Assembly (NCBI GenBank): GCA_023213315.1
Contig: JAKCPI010012755.1
Span: 1 to 64,000 of the forward strand
Direction of reading: 5' to 3'
Origin: Euborellia annulipes
Lineage: Eukaryota; Arthropoda; Insecta; Dermaptera; Anisolabididae
Length of the DNA stretch: 64,000 bases
Shown here: one piece after another, positions 1 through 11,587 of the stretch
Layout: every line of letters begins with the position of its first letter
Numbering within the stretch: position 1 is the stretch's first letter
Translations under genes and position numbers: made by a program
The notes under the pieces: generated by a model
Told to the model about the DNA's origin: nothing
Database searches by the model: none
What the model saw: only the letters and a program-made list of their open reading frames with translations

Positions 1-1
1 C

Positions 2-400
2 TTTTTTTTTTTTTTTTTTTTTTTTTTTGGAATGGGTGCATAAGGTCCGAAGACCTATAATGACCAATAGTCACATGCAGCCAGGAAGAAAATAAAAACA
101 AAAGGAGAAGCATAAAGGGGAAACTCAACTGCGGGAACTGAGAAGATGCCTGTTGAGGTTAGACTTGAAAGTCTGAAGATTGTAGGTTTTGGGGAAGATA
201 GACGCAGGGAGCTTGTTCCAATCACGGGTTCAAAGAAAGATTGGAATTGACTAGTTCTATTAGTTGAGAGATGAACAGCATAGGGATGCTGGGAAGATGC
301 CTCTCTTGTGTTCCGTGAATATGTTGCATTGGGTGGGATAATTGATTTTAATTCGGCAGAGCATTGACTAAAACGGGCCCCCTCACCAAAAAAAAAAAAG
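2..400 (-). pseudogene. LINE 3' end with broken reverse transcriptase C-terminus
   Basis: The minus strand encodes the characteristic C-terminal part of a CR1/Jockey-type LINE reverse transcriptase. CSAELKSIIPP, SRNTREASSQHPY and RTSQFQSFF occur in one frame. After about position 215 the continuation moves to an adjacent frame, with RDWNKLPASIFP and LNRHLLSSRS before a stop, so there is a frameshift. The element ends in a poly(A) tail, seen as T at positions 2-28, so the copy is 5'-truncated and inserted in minus orientation. It is a dead retrotransposon copy, not a host gene. The 5' boundary near 390-400 is approximate. Confidence 0.75.
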
Positions 401-521
401 TTTTTTTTAGTATATAAAAGGCTATTGTGACCTTCATGCCAACAATTTTTGACACAACTTTTGAAATAGTTATACATAGTTTACAATATTTATTTGAATA
501 AAGATATTTAAAAATTTTTCA

Positions 522-716
522 GCCCTCGGGGTTTGGTGTAGAGGTTAGCGTGCTAACCTCGTATATCAAAAGTCGCGGGTTCGGACCTCACGCAGTCCGA
601 TAATTTTATTTAAGCCATTTGGATACCAGATGTCTGCGGCCCTGCATGTATTTAATATATATAAATATACATATAATCTAATAATACAGTAATTTAAAAA
701 AAAAAAAAAAAAAAAC
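522..716 (+). repeat. tRNA-derived SINE, family A (diverged copy)
   Basis: The head GCCCTCGGGGTTTGGTGTAG matches a pol III A box (TGGTGTAG-type), and GGGTTCGGACC is the B box. It continues with the family's AGTCCGAT and ATTTAAGCCATTTGG segments and ends in a long A tract. The middle and 3' part are diverged or deleted. Confidence 0.7.
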
Positions 717-1157
717 TATTATCCCGGTAAAAGTCCTGGCAAAGTTCTTCTTAATATCTCCTATCCTCCTAATTCTCCGATTCGTCAATCAAGGGAAGAA
801 ACTCCTTTTCGACAATTATTCATATTAAACTAAAGTGACTTCATTTACATGAAATAATGAAAAGATATTACTGTATATCCTTATTTAAAACTCTGTCAGA
901 ATTTTTGGGCAAAAAGAAGGAATTTTTATGGTAAGATAATTATTACAATGAAAGTCTTTATATTGTATCAATATAAATCACGAGATTTTTAAAAATTTAT
1001 TTTTTTCTTCTTTCATTTCAGATTGGAGATTAATGAATTAGATAAGATTAAAACTTTCGACCGTTGGTTCTCGTTGAAACATTTTGTAAATTAAAATTAA
1101 ATATACAAATTAAACATTAGGTTATTTGTTTCAAAGGTTTTATTAATTAAAAATTAA

Positions 1158-1200
1158 CACTTGATACGTATTTCGGCAATTCCTTGTCATCATCAGAAGA
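1158..1200 (-). ncRNA. Hammerhead-like ribozyme motif, family C, degraded
   Basis: On the minus strand CTGATGA is followed by T, a GACAA/TTGCC stem II with a GGAA loop, GAA and ATACGTAT, then C. Stem I is weakened (only CTT/AAG next to the core). It pairs as an inverted repeat with the copy at 1212-1256. Confidence 0.5.
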
Positions 1201-1211
1201 TTAGAATGTAA

Positions 1212-1256
1212 TCACTTCTGATGTTGACAATTAATTATCGAAATACGTATCAAGTG
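1212..1256 (+). ncRNA. Hammerhead-like ribozyme motif, family C, degraded
   Basis: Stem I CACTT/AAGTG is intact, but the core reads CTGATGT (last A lost) and stem II is eroded. It is the inverted partner of 1158-1200. The outer flanks (AACATTAGGTTATTTG, TTAATTAAAAATTAACACTTG) match those at 13020 and 60170. Confidence 0.45.
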
Positions 1257-1263
1257 TTAATTT

Positions 1264-2077
1264 TTACTTTCTCTTACCTCTATATATGTTAATATATATA
1301 GAGAGAGAAAGTATTGCGATCATGTCAAAAATTCGATGTCGAGATTTTGATGGATATACATGTTTTGAGGTCCCCTGAGTCCAAAAAAGTGGGTCCCGCA
1401 AATTGGTCTGTGTGTCTGTGTGTGTGGAACCATTTTTTTAGCATGAAGGAATTGAGCTACCGGATTGAAATTTTATATTTAACTTAGGTACCTTTGAAGA
1501 ATCTCAAAATAAGCTTTTGAACAAAATCGGCCAAAAAGTACTAGTACTTTACTGATGTACTTTTTCAGTTTTTTTCGATTTTCTCAAAATTCCCTCCAAG
1601 GATTTTTTTTAAAATTCATAAATGAACTATTTTTTAGATGTTCTTTAAAATGTATATTCTCATTTTGCCGTTGAAATCTTCTGAAGACCACTTTACTCTT
1701 GTTCTTCATCCAAAAAAGTGGGTCCCGCAAATTGGTCTGTGTGTCTGTGTGTGTGGAACCATTTTTTTAGCATGAAGGAATTGAGCTACCGGATTGAAAT
1801 TTTATATTTAACTTAGGTACCTTTGAAGAATCTCAAAATAAGCTTTTGAACAAAATCGGCCAAAAAGTACTAGTACTTTACTGATGTACTTTTTCAGTTT
1901 TTTTCGATTTTCTCAAAATTCCCTCCAAGGATTTTTTTTAAAATTCATAAATGAACTATTTTTTAGATGCTCTTTAAAATGTATATTCTCATTTTGCCGT
2001 TGAAATCTTCTGAAGACCACTTTACTCTTGTTCTTCATAGGAAAGATAGAACTGGTTGCCATGGTAACGGAATTTAA
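1264..2077 (-). repeat. W hairpin element with 329-bp tandem duplication
   Basis: It begins with the terminal hairpin TACTTTCTCTTACC...GAGAGAAAGTA and continues through the family's GAGGTCCCCTGA, AGTACTAGTACTTT and GGTTGCCATGGTAAC blocks. Positions 1381-1709 and 1710-2038 are near-identical tandem copies. The element is cut off at 2077 by the Harbinger-like insertion; its far hairpin is probably the one at 4904-4992. Confidence 0.65.
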
Positions 2078-3338
2078 GGGCCGTATTCATAATTGAAACT
2101 TGTTTTCGTGCTTAAGCCTGACTCCATGAAGTAAGACTTTTTTGAACAAGTCGATCTAGTTCGCTTATGATTTCATAAACATTATTCAAGCAAGACTTTT
2201 TGAAGTCAGAGTTCCAATAAACATTGCTTGTTTGCCAAACCAATTGCTTCGTCAAGTCAACGACTTCGGCTATTCTCGGCTCCGATCGGATACAATCGGC
2301 AACCTTCGGCTAATATGGCGAGTCAAAAATTTCAAAGAATAAAATATTACAGAAATATTATATTATTGTGAAAAAATAATTTGACGTTTTGTGAAGTAGG
2401 CAACATAATAAAAATTGAAATTAATTTAAATAAATACTATAAATTAAAACATTTAATTAAAAATAATTAATTTTTTTACAAAAATATAAAAATAAAAAAA
2501 AATAATTAATTTTTTTACAAAAATATAAAATTAAAAAAAAAAAAAAATAAACAAGGACAGCTGAATTAAAAACCTTTTTAGGTTAAAAACTATAAGGCCT
2601 TAATATACATAGAAATATATATTTATTAATAAAAAAAAATATATAGACACATCATTTGGAAAAAAAAATTAAGAATTGTTCTTAAATATCTTTACAAAGG
2701 ATTTTTGGTTTCTTTAGGTAAATAACAAATATTACATGTACAATGAAAATTTAATTTATTTAAAATTTTGTTAATCATAAAACTAAAATGTATTTTTATA
2801 TTATAAAGAAATGAAAGCATTCATTTATTATAGTAAATATAACTTGATTGTGATTTCCAAGCCTGAAGACTATGGTTTATAACCATGTGAACTGAATGTT
2901 CAGTCGAAAATTGACCTGCAACCAAAAAAACTACCGTCTTTTATTTTATTAACTATCAACACTTTAGTTCATCATAAAAAACACTTCCAAAATATAAATT
3001 TGAATCATAATTGTGTGTGCAAGTCCATCTAAAATAAATATTTTAGTTATTAAAGATGTAAATTTAAATAATTAATAGTTATTTAAAACAAAGTATTCAT
3101 TTACCTTTTATAATAATATAATAATGCTCTTCTTTTTTTATAAACTATAATTTCCAAAATAGAACTGCAAAAAAATATATTTTTATTAATTATTATATTC
3201 CAAGTGGAAATTTGAATAAATAATAATGTTATTTAATAATAATTTAATTTAATAATTAATTCTTACCTTAATTTTTTACTTTTATGATAATTTGAAAATT
3301 AAAATCTGACAACTGCTGTCAAAAACAAAGACTCAAGT

Positions 3339-4146
3339 CAGTGGCGTAGCAAGGATTTTGGCGCCATGGAGCGACTCAACTGCTGGCGCCCCCCCCCCCC
3401 ACTCCCCCTCGAACACTACCATCAATAGGTAACCGACACCCCACCCTGCCAAGATAAAAAAAAAATTTTCATATAAAAAAATTCCTCAGATTTCTTCCTC
3501 TTCATCTGAAGGCTCAGCATATAAAATCTGTGTATCAGGGCCGGATCTAGAGGGGGGCAGTGGGTGCGTGTGCCCCGGGCGGCAGATATCAGGGGGCGGC
3601 AATTAAAGAAAGATTTACTTAAAAAAAGGTAAAATGATATGAATTTTGTATAGAAAATTTTAAGGAGGGGGCGGCAAATTAAATTTTGCCCCCCCTTAAA
3701 AAATCTCCTAGTTCCGGCCCTGCTGTGTATAATACCAAAATTTAACCACAATATCTACTAAATAATTCAATGCTTTTTCTAATTTATTAGGCCAATATTA
3801 AAAGGAAAAAATAATCATATTTAGTCAACAAAACAATATTTTTATTTTATTTTGTCTACTTTTAAAATTAAATTTGAATAAAACGGGATAATATATTTAT
3901 TTATCTTTGGCCGTGAATCCTAACGTTTGACATTTTAAATAAAAGAAATGCAGATTTCTATCAAAAAAACAACAGAGAAAAAATTAATTGATTAAAGGAT
4001 CCAAATAATTTTTTGTTCTACAAAAGGATCAAAATATAGACAAAAAATTAAATAAAAAGTATTATTTATTATATGTCCCGGCGCCCCTACCCTGCCCTCC
4101 GCCCTGGAGCCGCCGCTCCACTCGCTCCTCTGTCGCTACGCCACTG
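3339..4146. mobile_element. hAT-like MITE with 8-bp target duplication
   Basis: The TIRs are CAGTGGCGTAGC and GCTACGCCACTG. The flanking 8-bp duplication ACTCAAGT lies at 3331-3338 and 4147-4154. The CAGNG terminus and 8-bp duplication identify hAT. It is non-coding and itself holds a second hAT at 3536-3722. Confidence 0.85.
3536..3722. mobile_element. Short hAT-like MITE nested in another hAT
   Basis: The ends CAGGGCCGGATCTAG and CTAGTTCCGGCCCTG have exact 8-bp duplications CTGTGTAT at 3528-3535 and 3723-3730. The interior has G and C runs around a GGCGGCAA motif. A right-end fragment of the same family lies at 29630-29668. Confidence 0.85.
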
Positions 4147-4835
4147 ACTCAAGTCACCTTTCGACTTGACTAGTTAAAATCTGACTTGTTTGCTATCTAG
4201 TCCGCATGAAAAATAACTATGAAATCGAACGATCTTATTTGAAACTAGTCTTGGCTTAAGAAATAACTCTGAATAACGAAAACATCGAATAAGTAAGGGT
4301 TAGTGACCTAGGTAACAAGTCTTTACTTTGTCAAGTCTCCGCCAGGTTTTGCTTGTTTGCACTGACTCAAAGGATTGCTTGTTTGTGACTATGAATCGAA
4401 AGTGAACTTAAGCAATTACTTTAGTCTGACTTGTTCAATAAGTCTCGATTATGAATACCGGCCTAAATCTTTTTCTTTTTATTAGATTAAAAATCAATTA
4501 TTATTTAAATTCCCATTTTTTTTATTTCTGTTTTAATTGTTTCCAAGAAAACATATATATATATCTCTCCCACTTGCAAACATGATCGTCTCTCTCTACT
4601 CTTTTTAAATTCCCTTTCCACCTTATCTTCGCATAGAAACAATGTTAATTTCCTATAGGGATTTGTATGTTAATTTCGATTCAAAAGGGGGTCCCCTTTG
4701 GAACTTTTTAGGCATTTAAAATTTTTTTTTCCCAATTCTTATGAAATTTTGTATTTATTTACGAATCTATATTGTGTATAAAATGTCCAAATATGAGATT
4801 AAAATTTTGAAAAATAACCATAGTTTATTTGAAGC

Positions 4836-4993
4836 AGTCAACATTTAAAATGCAAGTTTGAAACTAAGGTGCTATCGGAAACTAAATATATCTCGACACA
4901 AAAAATCTGGTGTGACCAGCACGGTGCACAACTTTCTCTTACCGAAGGGTAAGAGAAAGTTGTGTGCTGTGCGCCAGTCACACCAGATTTTTT
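4836..4993 (-). repeat. W element, hairpin end
   Basis: GGAAACTAAATATATCTCGACAC leads to the terminal hairpin TCTGGTGTGA...TCACACCAGA, whose loop contains CTTTCTCTTACC/GGTAAGAGAAAG. The outer border is followed by TTAATTAATAAAACC, which belongs to the family C hammerhead flank. Confidence 0.7.
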
Positions 4994-5141
4994 AATTAAT
5001 AAAACCTTTGATACAAATAACCTCAAGCAAAAAACCAAGAATTCTATTATATTTGCCACTCACTCATACATTTTGCAAATTATTTCCTGTCATAAAATTG
5101 AAACAAGTCGAGAATTGAAATTACTGAAGTTGAAAAGAAAA

Positions 5142-5844
5142 GAAAAAATCTGGTGTGACTGGCGCACAGCACACAACTTTCTCTTACCTTCGGTAATCGA
5201 AAGTTGTGTTCTGTGCTTGTCACACCAGATTTTTTGTGTCGACATATATTTAGTTCCCGACAGTAGGGAACATATGAATTCAGATGTAAAATTTATAAGT
5301 ATGGGAAAATATTTATATTTTGTTACCATGGCAACCATTTCTCCTATCCTTCCCTATGAAATACAAGAGTAAAGTGGTCTTCAGAAGATTTCAATCGCAA
5401 AATGAGAATATACATTTTAAAGAGCATCTAAAAAATAATTGATTTTTGAATTTAAAAAAAAATCGTTGGAGCAAATTTTGAGAAAATCGAAAAAAACTGA
5501 AAAAGTACATCAGTAAAGTACTAGTACTCTTTGGCCGATTTTGATTAAAAGCTTATTTTTCCGGTCCCGGGGGGCGTTTAACTTAAATATAAAATTTCAG
5601 CCTCATAGCTCAATTCCTTCATGCTTAAAATTGAACACAGACACACCCACACACACACCCACCCACACACACACCCACCCACACACAGACAGACCATGTC
5701 GCGAAAACCACTTTTTTTGGATTCAGGGGACCTCAAAACGTGAAGATCCATCAAAATCTCGACATCGAATTTTTGACATGAATCCAATACTTTCTCTCTA
5801 TATATATATTACATATATACATAGGTAAGAGAAAGTAAAATTTC
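5142..5844 (+). repeat. W hairpin element, near full length
   Basis: This is the most complete forward copy. The left hairpin (TCTGGTGTGA...TCACACCAGA) is followed by GTGTCGACATAT, TGTTACCATGGCAACC, AGTACTAGTACT, a CA-rich microsatellite (5637-5692) and CAGGGGACCTCA, then the right hairpin TACTTTCTC...GGTAAGAGAAAGTA. No coding potential. The class is uncertain: the paired subterminal motif, 3' hairpin and internal microsatellite suggest a Helentron/HINE-like element, but no diagnostic end was proven. Confidence 0.7.
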
Positions 5845-6480
5845 ATCCACGTAAAAATTCCAGCATTCAAGAATTGAAATTGACTCATTTGTGTCTGTTC
5901 CTGGAGGGTGAGATTATCTCGCACCTTTCACTCCCGATGAGGTGATTTCTCGAACACTAACGAGCTAACACTTCCTTAAACTGCAGCTTGTCTCGCTTAG
6001 CTATTCGCCACCTCATTCAAGAAACTCTTCTATAAATCATTTGGACATCATTTACTAATATAAAAATACTAGATAATAGATCGAAGAATGTCCTAGAATT
6101 TGTTTCTTTTTATTTTCTACCACTTTCAAGATTCAGTGAAAAATAAATTTTTTTTAAACGACAACAAGCTGCTAGAGTAAGGCCATTTATTCACTGGATC
6201 GAAGGACTTTAAAAGAAGATGGGGATAATATTTTTGGGGGCTTGGAAGGAACCTCTACGTGGTGCCTCATAGTAACTTTGTCTTATCTAAAAGCTCGGCT
6301 AATTCTTCCAAACAACAAAATACTTCAAACAGAATTGTAAAAAGATGAAATTATTAAGCAGCCCGATAAAAAAATAAAAATTTTGTATATTGTTATAAGC
6401 TCAGGCATTCCAAAAAAGGACGCTTTATTCCCTTAAAATTTGAATCGTTTCTTACAAAATTTATATGATCTTATTATATT

Positions 6481-6567
6481 AATCTGGTATGACAAGCACA
6501 GTACACAACTTTCAATTACCATCATCAGAAAATTGTGTGCTATGCGACCATCACACCAGATTTTTTA
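6481..6567. repeat. Solo W terminal hairpin
   Basis: Only the hairpin is present: AATCTGGTATGACAAGCACAG...CACACCAGATTTTTT. Its loop holds ATCATCAG in place of the usual CTTACC motif. The surroundings 5850-6900 show no gene or other recognised repeat. Confidence 0.6.
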
Positions 6568-7239
6568 TTACATAATTTCTAGAGAAACCACGAGTGGTTG
6601 GATGAGAGGCACCAAAAATGACCAGGCATGGAGGCGTCAACTTAGCCAGGAACGGCCCTGCATATAAGTGATGCCCCAATTTTTAAACACAATGTTATTT
6701 AATTATTTCAATATTTACCATGTAAAGGAATTTGTATTTTATTTATTTCTATGTAAAAAAAAAATTTAATTTTTTTGCCCTTTGGGCTTCTGCGGCCATT
6801 TAAGGGAATAGTTCCTGGTTGACCTAGCTGGAGCACGGTCTATTTTTTCTATAAAATTGGAAATAAACTAAAAAAGTACATCAGTAAAGTACTCGAATTT
6901 TCCTAAAGACGATATCAATTTCATATAAGTACCGGAAATAGTATATATTTAAAATTTGAAAGAAATAATTTCTAGAAAATTGGAAAAAATTAAAAAGCAC
7001 ATTAGTAAAGTCGAATTTTCCCAAAGACAAGACCTAGCGTAATTTAAAACTTGTACAGAAAACAAGGGGGGGGTAAAGGGGGTAATTACCCCCTGAGATT
7101 TGAAAAAAATACTTTGTTTTCGAAAAAAAAATTTATTTTTAATGTAAAATTTTATGATGTGCTTACAAATAAACATACATTGCTTGTTTAATAGTATAAG
7201 ATAAGATATTGTAAATATTTATTTTTAAATTAAAATGTT

Positions 7240-7316
7240 GTACCGACGGCTACCCGACCCCTACGTTCACCACTCTGATTCCTCGGGGTCACCCACCCGA
7301 GGTTTCGCCGCGATTT
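7240..7316 (-). repeat. SINE family E fragment
   Basis: ACGGCTACCCGACCCC...CTCTGATTCCTCGGGGTCACCC resembles the heads at 43855-43950 and 44345-44430. The tail is not preserved. The remainder of 6950-8360 is AT-rich, with an A/G-run repeat at 7050-7165 that recurs near 23800 and 25600. Confidence 0.4.
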
Positions 7317-8391
7317 AAAATATTTCAATTTTATTTTTGAGACCTTTAAAAAAAGAAATGAACTTTTTTCAAATTAAATTAAATTAAATTTTGTTTCAAA
7401 CAATAATTTATTTAGTAAATATTTTTCTCTGTGATAAATTTCTCGGATAATTTAATAAAAAAGAAGCCAAGGTTTTTAAGAAGCTTTATCAAAGTCAACG
7501 ACACATTTCGTCGTCAAATTACGATGTTCTAACAGGAAAAAGATTTTGCCAACTTTGTCTAACTTTTCATCTAACAGTGTTTATGTAAATATAGAACCGA
7601 AAGCATGCAAAAGGTTGGTATGGTGTCCGGGAAGACGGGGCTGGCCCCGGGCCCAAACTCGTGACGTCGGCCCTTTGTTATTTTTAGGAATAGCATTAGA
7701 ATGTCGACTATAAATATATACCTGGAAACATCACCAGAACTTTATTTTAATCTTTCTGATCCATTCCATTAAAATGTCCCAAATAATAAATTTTCAAAAA
7801 ATTTCTCTAATATATTGGATTTTTTAATTTATTTTCAACTACTCCGTTTTAACTGACGCCTACCTTTATATGATTCATATAATAAATCATTTATTAATTG
7901 TTTTTTTTTTTTCAACCAACAACCATATTTAATTTTTAATTTAAAAGGCTTCAACATTTCTTTAACACTTTACAAATTGACAAAATAGTAAATAAATTAT
8001 AAAATAAAAATTTGCTAACCGTACGATATTCTATATAGTTCTTCAACTTTCCAAAAATCATTCATTCTTGAAAAATATATTAATTTTTAACGAAATTATG
8101 AACAAAATAGTTATGAAAGTCAGATTTCAACGCTACCACCGGTATACATATATATAGATATAATGCATAATATATAAATAGCTTTCTAACTTCTAATGCA
8201 TTTATCATAAAATTTTCTTATATTCGTATTTGACTTTGATTACTATTTTGTTTATAATTTCGATAATAATTAACCGATTTGCAAAAATGAGTGATTTTTG
8301 GAAAATTAAATAACTACAGAATATCGTAAATATTTTTTCATTCAGGGATATTAAAAAATTTTTTGGGGTGTCTAAAGTTAAAATAAAGGGT

Positions 8392-8862
8392 CGGACTAAG
8401 CCGAGCGCACAACTTTGCCCACCCACTACTCAAGAAAAAAATATTTGTCCCCCCCTAGAGCCCCCCATGATGGTCCGATGTTATACATATTATATATCAT
8501 TTTACTCTGGAGGAAGTCTAGTTTCTGAATATATAAAAAAAATTATAGGTTATGTAAGAAAAAAATTTTTGTCCCCCCCCCCTAGAGCCTCCCCTAATGG
8601 TCCGATATTTACCAAAAGCTTTTCAGTTCTTGGCCTCTACCCCTAGTTTATGGGTGCAAAATTTCAAAACAATTGAACAAATAGTTTTTGAGATTTCGTT
8701 GACGAAAAAAATTACCACAGACACACAGACATCATTCCAAAAACTACTTAAATGGATTCAGGGGACCTCAAAACACATTTTGGCAGCTTCAGAAAAATTT
8801 CGATTTTTTTTTACGATTACATTAACTTTACCTGTCCAACCTACGGTTGATGGGCAAAGTTA
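8392..8862 (+). repeat. Repeat family V, hairpin-ended relative of W
   Basis: It starts CTAAGCCGAGCGCACAACTTTGCC and ends in the hairpin TAACTTTACC...GGGCAAAGTTA. It shares the block GGATTCAGGGGACCTCAAAAC with family W. A duplicated internal segment (CCTAGAGCC...ATGGTCCGAT) occurs at 8450 and 8580. The second copy is inverted at 53206-53572. Confidence 0.65.
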
Positions 8863-8883
8863 AAAAAAACTGAGCGTCGTGTT

Positions 8884-9350
8884 CCAGGGGGTACCTTCTT
8901 GAATATAAAATTTCAACCTCCTAGCTCAATTCCTTCATGCTTTAAATTGAACCCAGACACACGCACAGACCATGTTGGGAAAACAACTTGTTTGGATTCA
9001 GGGGCAGTGGCGTACCGAGGGGGGGGGCGGTCCGCCCCAGGCCCCGAGCCGGCATAGGCCCCCCATATATTTATAAAAAAAAATTTAATGAAAATTTCTC
9101 TTTGAGAGGCCCCGGGGCCCTTGGGGTTCAGGGATATACGTTATTTTAAAAATATTTTTGTGTATAGAGGGGAGGAATATTTAAAGATGAGCACCCCCCA
9201 AAAAAAAATTCAATATAAGGACCCTCTTCTGGTGCCGCCCCAGGCCCCCAACTACCTCTTTACGCCTCTGTTCAGGGGAACTCCCAATCATCAATTGTCA
9301 AAACGTGTATATCCATCAAAATCTCGACTCGAATTTTTGACATGAATCCA
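8884..9350 (+). repeat. W element fragment split by a hAT
   Basis: AAATTTCAACCTCCTAGCTCAATTCC to TTTGGATTCAGGGG lies left of the insertion. AAAACGTGTATATCCATC to TTTGACATGAATCC lies right. The hAT at 9005-9270 interrupts it. Confidence 0.6.
9005..9270. mobile_element. hAT-like MITE inside a W element
   Basis: The ends CAGTGGCGTACC and TACGCCTCTG have exact 8-bp duplications TTCAGGGG at 8997-9004 and 9271-9278. Removing it restores the W sequence around GGATTCAGGGG. The interior carries G and C runs. Confidence 0.85.
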
Positions 9351-9484
9351 ATTAATGAATTGCACATTAATTAATATTTAAATATTCTAAGGGCTATAAA
9401 TCTGTGAATAAAGAGAGGGGAGGGGGATTAGCCAGGAAACTAGCTCATATGACTTTGACCATTATAATCTCTTTAAATATTATA

Positions 9485-9745
9485 TGGACCCTGTTACGCA
9501 TTAGTGTGTCAATCGCCAGCTACCGAGTTTTGAGAAAATTAACATTAAATTTTTTTGTTTTGATTGGATCATATATAATTTTTTTTTATCAATTCTGCAA
9601 GTAACATATATAATATAAATTTTTTTTAGGACATATTTCATAAAAAATACTATTAATTAAAGCATTTGAAACAATATTCCGTGCTTGACTCAATTTTTAA
9701 TTTTTTTTGGCGCTTGACACACTAATGCGTAACAGTGTCCATATG
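9485..9745. mobile_element. Short TIR element, deletion derivative of the 39.5-kb element
   Basis: The ends are GGACCCTGTTACGCATTAGTG and CACTAATGCGTAACAGTGTCC. The interior contains AGGACATATTTCATAAAAAA and AAAGCATTTGAAACAATATT, both also inside the element at 39479-41968 near its end. It is therefore an internally deleted relative. Confidence 0.65.
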
Positions 9746-9749
9746 ATCT

Positions 9750-10560
9750 ATCGCCTATGAAAAGTCGCAGAAACCCGAGAGAAATATACCACATTAAATA
9801 AAATGGAAATAATTTAATGTTCCTTGGGTGGCCCTGTACCATTTGATCCAAGTAGCGTTACTTCAACCCGGGGGTTGGGGACCTTTGTTCTAAAATATCT
9901 AGGCATGGGGTGAGGGCTAAAACCTCCCACCTTGGATTCTTCATTCTCCCTTGAATGCATTTTACTCATCAAATGCTCCCTTTGCCCTTTTTTTTTAATC
10001 CAGACTTTTCGTTAATCATAAATAAATCTCCCAAATTCAACTTGAGTTAAACAAATTGTCATTCCAAAAATGATTATTGAAAGAACTATAAAAGACATCT
10101 TATAGAATAAAATAATAAAGAGAAATTACGTTTTGCCTAATTTACCCTCATAGCTCTTAGTATTTTAATTAAGTGTGATTGATATACGGATTTAATTATA
10201 ATCTCTGGTCAAGCGTTTCTTTTATACGCTCTGATTGTTTTTATTTTCAAAGAAATTATTCAACTTCAGATTTTATTATTCTTTAAAATAAATTAATTCT
10301 TAAAAAAAAAAAATAAATAAATTCTCACCTAAAGATTGAATTTGAGAAGGAAAGGCTTATTTTTGGAATACCGACCCCGAAATGCAATGGGGCGGAGGGA
10401 AATATATTTATTATAAGCCTACTATTATCAATAATGACTGCCTGACTGCCCATTCGTCCTCTATCCCTCAAATTTGATTGATACAAGTAAATAAACACAT
10501 GGTTATTTACTTGTAGCTATCAATCAAATTTGAGAGATACTATCCCGTTCAAAAAAATTT
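9750..10560. other. No gene seen; AT-rich
   Basis: The only structure is a 24-bp inverted repeat around 10465-10535 (GATTGATACAAGTAAATAA and TTATTTACTTGTAGCTATCAATC). No open frame with recognisable homology was seen on either strand. Confidence 0.4.
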
Positions 10561-10579
10561 GTAAAAATAATATTATTTT

Positions 10580-11035
10580 AAATTAGGTGAGGACGGGAGC
10601 CTTCCCGGGACACAGCAGCCAGGTAAAATAAAAAAACGTTATGTTCTGTCGCCGACGTTTCGAGCGCTAGTCGCACTCATCTTCAGGGCAAGCAGAATTG
10701 TCAAAAATAAGTACAGATGGTGTGGTACTGTATATTATTGTCATGCATAAACAAGTCTGTACAATTTTGACATTGGACAAGCATCACTTGCTGTTCCAAT
10801 ATAGTTTCAGTCGCATAGTTGGTTGTTGAAAGGTTTCTTGTTCATTGCACTTTTTATAACGATGCAAAATTGTACTGACATGTTTATGCATGACAATAAT
10901 ATACAGTACCACACCACCTGTACTTATTTTTGACAATTCTGCTTGCCCTGATGATGAGTGGCGACAGAACATAACGTTTTTTATTTTACCTGGCTGCTGT
11001 GTCCCGGGAAGGCTCCCGTCCTCTCCTAATTTAAA
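10580..11035. mobile_element. Hammerhead inverted-repeat element, family D
   Basis: Arms of about 180-200 bp (10580-10785 and 10858-11035) form a near-perfect inverted repeat around a loop of about 70 nt. The outer ends read GACGGGAGCCTTCCCGGGAC and its complement, followed by the shared GCTGC motif. The left arm holds an intact hammerhead. In the right arm the same motif has lost stem II and the GAAACGTC segment. Confidence 0.7.
10649..10691 (-). ncRNA. Hammerhead ribozyme, family D, intact by eye
   Basis: Stem I is TTGCC/GGCGA (5 bp, one G-U). The core is CTGAAGA plus one extra T. Stem II is GAGTGC/GCGCTC with loop GACTA, followed by GAA, ACGT as the minimal stem III and C17. Cleavage would follow GUC. 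Such a short stem III normally needs dimer formation. The partner arm retains CTGATGATGAGTG at 10948-10960 but is deleted beyond it. Confidence 0.65.
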
Positions 11036-11098
11036 TATCTACAGCCATCAAACTCAACAATTTATTAATATTATTTTGTTTTAATAAATATTCTTTTC

Positions 11099-11335
11099 AA
11101 GATGATAAGGAATAATTTCCAAAGAAGAATGCAGCTAATTTTATTTCATTTAATTTTAATAAAAATTCTTAATCACTTGCTGACGTTTCGGTTCGGGTTT
11201 GAACCATCATCGGATCTGTGTTCAAACCCGAACCGAAACGTCAGCAAGTGATTAAGAATTTTTATTAAAATTAAATGAAATAAAATTAGCTGCATTCTTC
11301 TGTGGAAATTATTCCTTATCATCTTGAACATAATA
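11099..11335. mobile_element. Hammerhead-like inverted-repeat element, family E
   Basis: The two arms are complementary over about 115 bp. Each has GGTTC/GAACC as stem II and GAAACGTC, followed by AGCAAGTGATTAAG and then a GCTGCATTCTTC motif. The core reads CCGATGA, with U4 changed to C, so activity is doubtful. A second locus with the same change is at 44815-45053. Confidence 0.6.
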
Positions 11336-11587
11336 CTACAGCTATAACAAATATTCAATTACATAAATATTCTTATGAGTTTAGTCAAAGATAAAAAAAA
11401 ATTCGGGAATGACTTCCTCAAAACTTTCTCGTCTCTTAGACCACTTAACTCATTTTAGACAAAAATTGACTTGACCACTTATTCACCGAGTTGACATATT
11501 TAATCGGCACGCCCTTATTTTTTCGGGTATATGAATTAATAAATATTTAATTATATAAATTTCCGTTTCGTGGCTCACATACGCGAT

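Larger units (their letters stand above)
2078..4463. mobile_element. PIF/Harbinger-like non-autonomous element
   Basis: Terminal inverted repeats GGGCCGTATTCATAAT and ATTATGAATACCGGCC are flanked by TAA at 2075-2077 and 4464-4466. A 3-bp TWA duplication and a GGSC terminus are typical of PIF/Harbinger. Subterminal repeats rich in ACTTG/CAAGT follow. There is no transposase frame. It contains a later hAT insertion at 3339-4146. The rest (2300-3300) is AT-rich sequence with nothing else recognised. Confidence 0.65.

Noticed and set aside
1170..1260. CRISPR-like or regulatory interpretation of the repeated CTGATGATG...CGAAA motifs
   Set aside because: Repeats are inverted pairs with variable stems and no regular spacers; the hammerhead fold explains the conserved letters better.
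11179..11255. Family E motif as an active hammerhead
   Set aside because: The core has CCGATGA, not CTGATGA, at both family E loci, and stem I pairs over at most two bases. It is kept as a related but probably inactive element.
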